NCBI GenBank assembly: GCA_937988795.1
Contig: CALKHY010000203.1
Coordinates: forward strand, 1 to 6,129
Direction of reading: 5' to 3'
Source: an uncultured Candidatus Saccharibacteria bacterium
GTDB lineage: Bacteria; Patescibacteriota; Saccharimonadia; Saccharimonadales; UBA4665
Length of the DNA: 6,129 nucleotides
Shown: piece by piece, positions 1-6,103 of the stretch
Layout: each line of letters opens with the position of its first letter
Numbering within the stretch: the first letter of the stretch is position 1
Made by a program: the position numbers and the translations under genes
The notes under the pieces: generated by a model
Databases searched by the model: none
The model's input: the letters and a program-made list of their open reading frames with translations, nothing else
Told to the model about the DNA's origin: nothing

Positions 1-12
1 CTCTTCCGATCT
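1..12. other. Residual Illumina sequencing adapter
   Basis: The first 12 bases, CTCTTCCGATCT, equal the 3' end of the standard Illumina adapter. The TsaD reading frame on the minus strand follows the family up to position 13 and then runs into adapter bases. This stretch is therefore an untrimmed technical sequence at a contig end, not native DNA, and anything translated through it should be ignored. Confidence 0.93.
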
Positions 13-531
13 GTCTTGTTTTTGCCCCAGCAGATCGTAATCGAAGTGGCTGCGCCACAGGGCGAGCTGGCTGTGGCCGCCGCTCACGATCACGCCGAGC
101 ATCGGGAATTCCGGCTGTGCCGAGCGTATCTGGTAGCCGGGAAGACGAGTTTCGGTCAGGAAGTTGGCGTAAATGTGCCCGACGACGTGGTTAGCGGCAT
201 ACAGTGGCTTTTTCTTGACAATCGCCAGCGTGCGCGCTGCCAGCACGCCGATAAGCAGGCTACCGTTCAGGCCCGCGCCGTACGTGACGGCGATGGCGTC
301 TATGTCGTCCCAAGTGAGGCCGGCGTCTTCGAGCGACTGCTCAATCACCGGAATAATTACCTCAATGTGGCTGCGCGCTGCAATTTCCGGCACGACGCCG
401 CCGTATTTAGCGTGCAGGTCAACACTGCTCCTCACCGTATTACTACGCAGTTTGTACCCGTCTTCGACAATGCCCACGGCTGTCTCGTCGCAACTCGACT
501 CAATACCTAACACAATCATCCTTGGTAGCAT
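13..531 (-). CDS. tsaD: tRNA N6-adenosine threonylcarbamoyltransferase TsaD, N-terminal half (cut by contig end)
   Basis: TsaD (Kae1/Gcp/YgjD family) transfers the threonylcarbamoyl group from threonylcarbamoyl-AMP to A37 of tRNAs that read ANN codons, working in the cytoplasm with TsaB and TsaE. Read on the minus strand, 173 residues are present of the usual 330-350. The signature motifs are clear: GIESSCDET (residues 9-17), GGVVPEIAARSH, NHVVGH with the metal-binding His115 and His119, and SGGHS (150-154). The usual GPGLxGSL loop reads GAGLNGSL. The chosen ATG at 531 gives MLPRMIVLG; the in-frame ATG at 519 gives the more typical MIVLGIESS start. Neither has a good Shine-Dalgarno sequence, and an in-frame TAA at 585-583 bounds the frame upstream. 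The gene is divergent from the membrane-protein genes. Its missing C-terminal half is an assembly limit, not a biological truncation. Confidence 0.96.
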
Positions 532-694
532 ATCATCATTAGCCGCATCTGCGCCAGTCTTGTTCGAAAATTTTACTGCCTCTTAAGTGAAGAGCCGCTA
601 TCCTCGATAGTAATAGCCTGGTTAGCTCCCGAAAAGATTGCTGTAAGCGCATCAGACACAAATACCCTGCAAATAACCGCTGCAGGAGGTTAGT
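532..694. promoter_or_regulatory. Divergent intergenic region between tsaD and the first membrane gene
   Basis: These 163 bases must contain the start signals of two divergent genes. I see no promoter with good -35 and -10 boxes for either. The best minus-strand candidate is TAAAAT at 575-570, which lacks a convincing -35. On the plus strand TTGCTG (638-643) and AATACC (661-666) have 17-bp spacing but match consensus poorly. Small inverted repeats are present: CTCTT/AAGAG (580-584/590-594) and CTATC/GATAG (598-602/606-610, 3-nt loop). None is followed by a T tract. Confidence 0.5.
682..690 (+). promoter_or_regulatory. Strong ribosome binding site for the gene at 695
   Basis: GCAGGAGGT contains a full GGAGG core (685-689) five bases before the ATG at 695. 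This fixes the start of that gene. The core lies inside two competing short stems: CCTGCA 666-671 with TGCAGG 681-686, and TAACC 674-678 with GGTTA 688-692. Confidence 0.88.
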
Positions 695-1885
695 ATGGCT
701 GAAGCAAACGACAGCAGTATAGGTGGTGGGGCAGAGGGGTATCGGCCGCGGCATGCGGCGGAGCAACTAGACAAGGGGTTGATGGAAGCGCTTGCCAGTG
801 CTGCAGATCAGTACCGCTACCAGCAGATGTTTGAGCAGTATGACGCAGAGTTTGCTATTATCCGTGCGCGCCTGTTTTCGGAGGGGTTGGTCCCTGAAGA
901 TGAGCTTAATGCACACATAGAGTCGCAGCAGCGGCGCATTGCCGAGTCGATCGGCCGGCAGGCCATGGCCAAAGCGTATGCCGACAGCCTGAGGGCGCAG
1001 CTGTACTACGTGCCGCCGGCCGGCGAAGAGCCGTACCACGGCCGCCACCGTTTGGAGGACCGGGAGGAAGCGGCAGCGCCGGTTTGGCGTCCAGAAGAAG
1101 GGGTTACTGTGCCGCATGCGCCGCGCCATGAGGCTCCCGAGCCTGCGCCGCCGGCAGTCCCTGAACCACCAAAACAAGAGACACCACCACCGCAAATGAG
1201 CGTGCCGGAGCAGGGGAGGTTGCGGCACATCATAGACGACGATAGCCAGACTGCGTCTTTGCAGCCTTCGCCAGAAGAGGCTTCATCCGAAGAGCAGGCG
1301 GAGGAGGTGTCATCCCCCATGCCTGCCCAAAGAGAGAGAACAGGGTTGTTTTCCTGGCTGCGCCGCGCCTGGTATGCGGGCGGCGCGGCAATTGGCGCCT
1401 TTTTTGCCCATCCCGAAAAGGGCGCACGTAGGCGGGCGGTCGTGCGAACGGCCGCCATCCTCGGCGGTGTGGCCGCAGTATTGGCGATTGCCGAGTTCGC
1501 CGACCGCACGCCGGATCACATCGTCCAGCCGCCTGTCGTGCCAGAACCCGCCCCGCAGCCCGCAGGCCCGCCTCCCAACACCGAGGAATTCTTTGATATG
1601 CTCAAGCCTTATCAATACAATGGCGAGCCCTTTGAGTGGACTGCCGCCGCCAACCACGTAGGCCCGGCCGAAGCCACACCTAAGCTATTGCGATTAATCG
1701 GGCATGCCAGAGAGAATGGCCTTACTGTCGATACCTGGGGCGACCCCGACTGCGGCCGCTGGGGAATCAACAGTGTTACTGTTCATCTGCCCGACGGCAC
1801 CGAAAAATCGTACTACGACACGCCGCGCAAGTTGGCCATTCTCAAATGGTATGCCGGCGACATGGCGCCGCATTTCCGGCCTTAG
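695..1885 (+). CDS. Unrecognised membrane-anchored protein with disordered Pro/Glu region and C-terminal domain (396 aa)
   Basis: I do not recognise the family. The start is supported by a strong Shine-Dalgarno sequence. Residues about 20-105 look helical, charged and soluble. Residues about 108-215 are rich in Pro, Glu and Ala and probably disordered. A short hydrophobic stretch at 225-238 precedes a basic cluster (RRR, 245-247) and a transmembrane helix at about 252-268. A Pro-rich linker follows (273-294, repeated PxP and PEP units), then a compact domain from about 297 to 396 rich in Trp and Tyr, with a GDPDCGRWG turn carrying a Cys. The basic residues before the helix imply N-terminus inside and C-terminal domain outside. 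This suggests a bitopic envelope protein with a cytoplasmic partner-binding tail. It is the first of three neighbours with this architecture. It ends in TAG, 49 nt before the next gene. Coding status is secure; function is unknown. Confidence 0.88.
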   Translation: MAEANDSSIGGGAEGYRPRHAAEQLDKGLMEALASAADQYRYQQMFEQYDAEFAIIRARLFSEGLVPEDELNAHIESQQRRIAESIGRQAMAKAYADSLRAQLYYVPPAGEEPYHGRHRLEDREEAAAPVWRPEEGVTVPHAPRHEAPEPAPPAVPEPPKQETPPPQMSVPEQGRLRHIIDDDSQTASLQPSPEEASSEEQAEEVSSPMPAQRERTGLFSWLRRAWYAGGAAIGAFFAHPEKGARRRAVVRTAAILGGVAAVLAIAEFADRTPDHIVQPPVVPEPAPQPAGPPPNTEEFFDMLKPYQYNGEPFEWTAAANHVGPAEATPKLLRLIGHARENGLTVDTWGDPDCGRWGINSVTVHLPDGTEKSYYDTPRKLAILKWYAGDMAPHFRP

Positions 1886-1934
1886 CCCGCGGGTGTTGAA
1901 TATCCCACTGCGCGGACGTCCTGCCAGATAGATA

Positions 1935-3518
1935 ATGGGGCCGAACCATAAGCGGTGCTATCTTATGACATCAACAACATCTTTACCACTGCGCAGTCAC
2001 GAGACGGTTGGCCTCGGACCATCGGCAGTTGTAGATATGTCCCCCGAAATAGCAATGGCGCAGCCAGAAGGGCCGCCGCCGTTTGACGAGCTTGTCCGTC
2101 AGCAGGCTGTATTACTTGCAAGGGGAGAAATCGGAGCCGATAACCTCCAAGCATTCTTAGAGGTTGCCAACCAAATCGTCTGCATGGATACTGGCGACGG
2201 CGGCGTGGTTTACGTAGGTGCTGATGGACGGTCGCTTGCCGAAACCGAAGCCGGGCCACTCTACCGTGCGCGGTCACCAGACGTCTGGGTGCTTACAGGC
2301 GAAAGTTCGCGGCCAGAAACTGTCGAAGAAACAGACGATCTTACATACGAACAACTATCAACTGCAGCCAAAGTGTTCGAATATTACGACCACATGCCGC
2401 TGCCGGAAATACCGGAAGATGTGCGGGAAGAATTATATATAGCCCGTGTGCGAACATCTCTAACGCTTGGTATTAGCGACCCCAACCTCTCGCTGGGTGA
2501 ACTGGCTGGGGCGATACGCAGGCGCCAGGAGCTGAGCGATTTAGTAACCTCTGGTGTGTACGATCACCTGTTTTTGCCCCGCCTCTTACGCGAGTATCGT
2601 GCCAACAGGGATGCTACCACGACAGTAATAACTCCCCATGTCGAACGTCATGAAGACAACAGCGATGAGCTACAGGAACGGTTCGACCAGTTCCTTGCAG
2701 GCGGAAGGGACATAGGCGGAGAAGAGCATCGGAGAAGGAGAAGGGGTATACATCGCAGGCAGAGGGATGGCCGCTGGCTTGGCAAGGCACTCCTTCCAGC
2801 TGTAGCAACCATTGGCGTAAGCCTGGGACTTCGGGCGGCGGACGTTGTGCCGTTTGGCTCGATTGGCGTCGGTGCAGTGACGGGCGCCGTAGGTATGATG
2901 ATCAGTACCCGTCTGAACAAGGAAGTTTGGGGCCAGCAAAGGACCGTCTGGCAAAAAATGCGAACCCTTGGTAAGGCGGCGCTGGCCGGTGCTGGGATCG
3001 GCATGGCGTTTGCTGCCGGTACGATACTGACCCTTGAGGCGGCTTCGGCTGCTATAGACGCTATCCGCGGCGCGTTTGTAGATATTCATGGCGTGGCTGC
3101 GGCAGTGCAACCAGTGCCAGACATTACACCCGAACTTCCCGATGTTCCCGACACACCAATCCAGCCAACAACACCTTCCGCCTTTGGTGAGCCGCTGCAA
3201 ACAGAACATCTTGGGCATTTTGACGGCACTGACGGGCCCGACAATAACCCCTGGCTCGAAAATACCGGTTACGACGCTATTGCAGATAGGTTGGATGCGG
3301 AGTATCAGCGGGCAACGGGTAAGACCATTGACTGGTCAGCCATAAACCAACAAGACTACCATAACTTTGTCGGCCAGGTGCTCGAGCAAAATGGTCTCGG
3401 CTGGTCGGACGTCATGCACCCCGGCGACACCCTGACTATCGACCCTCAGCTGGCACTGGACTTCCTTCGTTCCCAGTTTCCAAACGCAGAATTTGCCTTG
3501 GCTAGCACTGCCGTCTAG
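1935..3518 (+). CDS. Unrecognised three-helix membrane protein with C-terminal extracytoplasmic domain (up to 527 aa)
   Basis: No family is recognised. Residues about 50-255 look like a soluble mixed helical region. A very basic cluster (RRRRR at 266-270, then RR at 274-275) precedes hydrophobic segments at about 282-299, 307-324 and 346-367. Three crossings with basic residues on the N-terminal side predict N-terminus in and C-terminus out. A Pro-rich linker (about 388-412) leads to a C-terminal domain of about 90 residues (425-515) with a long helical part and then HPGDTLTID, which resembles the last strand of LysM modules without showing a complete LysM. The start is uncertain: ATG at 1935 lacks a Shine-Dalgarno sequence, and the in-frame ATG at 1965 (MTSTTS) is equally plausible and also lacks one. 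The 49-nt gap after the previous gene suggests co-transcription and perhaps reinitiation. It ends in TAG. Confidence 0.86.
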   Translation: MGPNHKRCYLMTSTTSLPLRSHETVGLGPSAVVDMSPEIAMAQPEGPPPFDELVRQQAVLLARGEIGADNLQAFLEVANQIVCMDTGDGGVVYVGADGRSLAETEAGPLYRARSPDVWVLTGESSRPETVEETDDLTYEQLSTAAKVFEYYDHMPLPEIPEDVREELYIARVRTSLTLGISDPNLSLGELAGAIRRRQELSDLVTSGVYDHLFLPRLLREYRANRDATTTVITPHVERHEDNSDELQERFDQFLAGGRDIGGEEHRRRRRGIHRRQRDGRWLGKALLPAVATIGVSLGLRAADVVPFGSIGVGAVTGAVGMMISTRLNKEVWGQQRTVWQKMRTLGKAALAGAGIGMAFAAGTILTLEAASAAIDAIRGAFVDIHGVAAAVQPVPDITPELPDVPDTPIQPTTPSAFGEPLQTEHLGHFDGTDGPDNNPWLENTGYDAIADRLDAEYQRATGKTIDWSAINQQDYHNFVGQVLEQNGLGWSDVMHPGDTLTIDPQLALDFLRSQFPNAEFALASTAV

Positions 3519-3699
3519 CTGGCTCGATGCAATTCTTCTCAAGCCACCCATCTCTATATGAATGGCGAAATCTGATAGGTAGAATAATTATTAAAGGGTT
3601 GACATAAGCAGTACATTGTGAGAAGCTTCTTTACAGAATACTGATGCTGTGTTGCAAGGTAGCAACCAGTGAAACAAACAAACACGAGCTATAAACGTC
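3519..3699 (+). promoter_or_regulatory. Non-coding region with TTGACA box and two palindromes, likely promoter for the third membrane gene
   Basis: This 181-nt gap is visibly more AT-rich than the genes and is not coding in any frame I checked. It holds a perfect -35 consensus TTGACA at 3599-3604. There is no good -10 at 16-18 bp (the bases there are GAAGCT/AAGCTT), so the promoter call is tentative. Two perfect 10-bp palindromes flank the box: AATAATTATT (3583-3592) and AGAAGCTTCT (3621-3630). Further down, GTTGC/GCAAC (3651-3655/3662-3666) could form a small leader hairpin. Near the start, TGGCT/AGCCA (3520-3524/3542-3546) is too weak, and lacks a T tract, to be called a terminator. Confidence 0.42.
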
Positions 3700-3969
3700 A
3701 TGAGCCATAGACCATCGCAGGCACCGGGCCCTCTTAATGTTGGTGGAGCGTTACTTCCGACGTCCAGGGCAGATGTAGCGCCTGTTTACCCCGGCGCCAA
3801 TTAGGGAGATCGGGCACCAATACGCGTAGGGGAAGCATCCGTCGGCAGGAGCCATGTTGAAGTTGAAGAAGTTATTAAGCAGGTGCTAAAAAAACCCGAT
3901 CTGCCACCAGAGATGAAGGAAGTTGTGTGGGATTTGGGTCACGCTGCAGCAGGAACAGTTTTTTTATAA
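3700..3969 (+). pseudogene. Interrupted open frame, probably the original 5' part of the third membrane gene
   Basis: From ATG 3700 the frame encodes 34 residues (MSHRPSQAPGPLN to YPGAN) and meets TAG at 3802-3804. The same frame then stays open for 54 codons until TAA at 3967-3969. The second part looks like real protein: an amphipathic VEVEEVIKQVLKKP helix followed by LPPEMKEVVWDLGHAAAG. It has no conventional start right after the TAG, so it reads best as a continuation. At its end the codons GTT TTT TTA TAA contain T TTT TTA (3960-3966). A -1 shift there continues as FFIKGDGNTVIIGG, the body of the next protein. Full restoration would give about 667 residues. Alternatives are a decayed 5' end, an indel in the seven-T run, or programmed recoding. 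No strong Shine-Dalgarno precedes ATG 3700. Confidence 0.55.
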
Positions 3970-5702
3970 AGGGTGATGGCAACACCGTGATTATTGGGGG
4001 ATCATACCACAACAGTGGCCAGGTGGTTACCAATACTGGTAGCGGTGCTGCCGTCGCGACTACTGGTTATCGTTCTCCTGTGGTTGTCGGCACGACCGCT
4101 GGCGAGAACTCCCCTGTTACTATAACTAACAACAACGGCGACGTTTCCGGTAGTAGCGGCAGTATTACCGTAACCAATAGCGGCGGATCCGCCGCACCAC
4201 CGGCACCCCAACCAGAAAAGCAAGAACCTCCCAAAGAGCAAGAGCCGGCACGGGAAGAGAAGCCCCCGGAAGAGAAAAAAACAGAGACGCCACCACCAAA
4301 ACAACCCCCACGCGCGGATGACTCGGATTATCATAAAGAGCGCCGATGGGTAGGACGTGCCAAGGTGCCAGGCTTGGGAGAAGTCGGGGTGAACCGCATG
4401 ATTTCTTCTGATTTGGAGAGACAGGCGGGAGGGCTTGTTAACATGCTACCTCCGCGTGTTAGGTGGGCGGCAGAAAGGTATGCCAGGGCGTTATTTAGAA
4501 ATGACAGAGCCGGCGGCTTTTTTGGCAGGTTCGGGGGCGACAGTCGCAGGAAAAGGGCTCTCCAGGCTGCTGAAGACGATTTTATACTAGCCATAGGCGA
4601 AATGTCTAATCACGGCAAGCTTTCACCCGGCATGACTTTACTGTATGCAAATGCAGCATACCAAAAAGTCACCATAGAGAGGGAGCGGCTCGCCAAGAAT
4701 AACGAGACTCGCTGGTATCACCGGCTCGGAAGGGCGGCGGTTTATGCTGCCGCTATTGCATCTGGTGCCGGTTTGGCATGGGTGACAGGCGGGTTAGGTT
4801 TGCCGCTATCCCTTGCCTTGCTAACAAAAGTCGGTATTGGCCTGACAACGGGTTATGCTATGGGGACATATACCGCCCACACGATTCGCCACGATCGGAC
4901 GACCGGCGCAGAGGGAATAAGTTTGGCGTGGGATGCCTATAGAACCATCAATACCGGCATGGTTGAGGCCTTATTGAAGCTTGACCCCAGGAGTGGCGGC
5001 CACATAGCCACTGGACAATGGAACGCCATCGGTGACGTGCGCATACCTGGTGGCAACCCGCTAGGTCTACCTCAGTCAGTAATGGATCAGTACATCCATA
5101 GCATATGGGAGGGTGGTGCGTCTGTAAGGGATAGGAGTACGGGTGGCATTACACCCGGACAGCCACTAGGCTTGAGCGATCAGTCACTACAACGGGCACA
5201 GCGTAACAGGGAAGCTAGAGATGCTATGGCCACTAGAGGCGCTGTCGCAGGTGGAGTCGCCGGACTGGTGCTAGGTATTATTGGTGCGTCGCTGAGTGAG
5301 ACTGGAATCCATGGCCCCGGCGGTGGTGATGCTACTGGTACACCTTCGGATGGCGGCGCACCCCCTGATGGCGGTAGTACATCTCCTGGTAACGGCGCTC
5401 CTTCCTTTGAGGGCGGGCTCCCGCCGGAGGTTCAACACTTCCTGCAAAATAACTTTGCTTATACAGTGGCAGAACGGCTCCTTGGAGAAGTGGGTAGTAG
5501 CACGAACCCGAACGATCTTATACAGGCAGCTATAGATAGCCTGAATAATACTTTGGGTGGCGAACATTACACGTACACCCCCGGACCGGGTCAAATGGTA
5601 TTGTTTGACGGCGAAACAATGGGCATGCATCCAGTCATTGGTGACGAACGCTTTGCGTTGAACTTAGAAATGGCCAGGCTCGTCGCGGCAGGATTTAGGT
5701 AG
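3927..5702 (+). CDS. Unrecognised three-helix membrane protein with beta-rich N-terminal region (591 aa from GTG)
   Basis: No family is recognised. As an intact frame it starts at GTG 3927, with AAGGA (3916-3920) six bases upstream. Its first dozen residues are atypical, and the true N-terminus may lie in the interrupted frame from 3700. Residues about 15-72 form a Gly/Asn/Thr/Val-rich stretch (GDGNTVIIGG, then TITNNNGDVSG and SITVTNSGG) that suggests short repeated beta strands. Residues about 89-131 are Pro, Glu and Lys-rich and disordered. A basic helical region spans 132-265. Hydrophobic segments lie at about 270-286, 288-313 and 438-456, predicting N-terminus in and C-terminus out. A Gly/Pro/Ser linker (461-497, with a repeated DGG unit) leads to a C-terminal domain (498-591) containing PGPGQMVLFD. 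The layout matches the previous gene. It ends in TAG, 65 nt before the next gene, so co-transcription is likely. Confidence 0.85.
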   Translation: MGFGSRCSRNSFFIKGDGNTVIIGGSYHNSGQVVTNTGSGAAVATTGYRSPVVVGTTAGENSPVTITNNNGDVSGSSGSITVTNSGGSAAPPAPQPEKQEPPKEQEPAREEKPPEEKKTETPPPKQPPRADDSDYHKERRWVGRAKVPGLGEVGVNRMISSDLERQAGGLVNMLPPRVRWAAERYARALFRNDRAGGFFGRFGGDSRRKRALQAAEDDFILAIGEMSNHGKLSPGMTLLYANAAYQKVTIERERLAKNNETRWYHRLGRAAVYAAAIASGAGLAWVTGGLGLPLSLALLTKVGIGLTTGYAMGTYTAHTIRHDRTTGAEGISLAWDAYRTINTGMVEALLKLDPRSGGHIATGQWNAIGDVRIPGGNPLGLPQSVMDQYIHSIWEGGASVRDRSTGGITPGQPLGLSDQSLQRAQRNREARDAMATRGAVAGGVAGLVLGIIGASLSETGIHGPGGGDATGTPSDGGAPPDGGSTSPGNGAPSFEGGLPPEVQHFLQNNFAYTVAERLLGEVGSSTNPNDLIQAAIDSLNNTLGGEHYTYTPGPGQMVLFDGETMGMHPVIGDERFALNLEMARLVAAGFR

Positions 5703-5706
5703 ACCA

Positions 5707-5726
5707 TATGCGCAATGTGGCGCATG
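5707..5726 (+). other. Intercistronic inverted repeat
   Basis: ATGCGC (5708-5713) and GCGCAT (5720-5725) form a perfect 6-bp stem with a 6-nt loop, extendable by one G-U pair, five bases after the TAG of the third membrane gene. There is no T tract downstream, so it does not look like an intrinsic terminator. It could be an mRNA-stability or processing hairpin between two cotranscribed genes. Confidence 0.4.
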
Positions 5727-5757
5727 CGGATACATGAGTTCGACAAATTTAAATACT

Positions 5758-5763
5758 AGGAGG
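5758..5763 (+). promoter_or_regulatory. Consensus ribosome binding site for the gene at 5768
   Basis: AGGAGG lies four bases before the ATG at 5768. It settles the start codon and suggests strong initiation, unlike the weak sites before the second and third membrane genes. Confidence 0.88.
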
Positions 5764-5767
5764 CAAT

Positions 5768-6103
5768 ATGGACTTTAGTGCCCTGGTCAAAGAACTAGAA
5801 ATAGAAAAACTGCCGTTCGAGGAGCAGCAGGCGATAATCAACAGCGTATTGGACACAGTGATGCAGAACGTTGGCCTTCGGCTGGACATGATTCTGACTC
5901 CCGAACAGAAGGACGCAATGGATAAAATAGCCACAGAACAGGGTGGCGAAGCGGCAGCGCAGGAGTTGCTGCGCATATACCCGGATTACCCAAAGTTGTA
6001 CCAGGAAGAGCTGGACAAGCTCAAAGATTTTCTTAAAAAAGTCAAAGACCAGAAAGAAGCCATGCAACCCAACATTTCTAAGCCGGAAGGACAACAGCAG
6101 TAG
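5768..6103 (+). CDS. Small helical soluble protein, DUF5663-like (111 aa)
   Basis: The protein has no signal peptide or membrane segment and looks almost entirely alpha-helical. It opens with LVKELEIEKLPFEEQQAIIN, continues with a helix ending in LDMILTPEQKDAMDKI, an acidic EQGGEAAAQELLRIYPDYP section and a final charged helix (about 79-97), and closes with a polar Gln-rich tail. The order 'L..L.IE.LP.EEQ.AI...' followed by 'L..EQ...' and a C-terminal helix resembles, from memory, the DUF5663 family of unknown function found mostly in CPR bacteria; length near 100 residues also fits. This is motif recall, not a search. It follows the third membrane gene by 65 nt in the same direction, so it may be cotranscribed and could be a cytoplasmic partner. 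It ends in TAG. The coding call is firm; the family call is moderate. Confidence 0.87.
   Translation: MDFSALVKELEIEKLPFEEQQAIINSVLDTVMQNVGLRLDMILTPEQKDAMDKIATEQGGEAAAQELLRIYPDYPKLYQEELDKLKDFLKKVKDQKEAMQPNISKPEGQQQ

Noticed and set aside
16..586. Plus-strand open frames over the first 600 bases
   Set aside because: They are antisense to tsaD, whose conserved motifs are unmistakable on the minus strand, and they resemble no protein.
666..692. preQ1-type pseudoknot riboswitch before gene 1
   Set aside because: The connecting loop is one base, too short to span the first stem, the A-rich tail of preQ1-I is absent, and the gene has no link to queuosine.
539..766. Minus-strand frame upstream of tsaD
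   Set aside because: It spans the intergenic region and the start of gene 1, has an unnatural composition, and no ribosome binding site.
1006..1657. Minus-strand frames opposite gene 1
   Set aside because: They are rich in Arg, Cys and Ser as expected for the reverse of Ala/Pro/Glu-rich coding sequence, and lack start signals.
1886..1921. Palindromes CCCGCGGG and GGACGTCC between genes 1 and 2
   Set aside because: Eight-base GC palindromes are common in DNA of this composition, and neither is placed as a terminator or operator.
2614..3218. Minus-strand frames opposite gene 2
   Set aside because: They overlap a well-supported plus-strand gene in full and have no start signals or sensible composition.
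3520..3546. Possible terminator after gene 2 (TGGCT/AGCCA)
   Set aside because: The stem is 5 bp with a 17-nt loop and there is no T tract.
3847..3889. AGGAG followed by ATG at 3854
   Set aside because: The spacing is only two bases and the frame ends after 11 codons.
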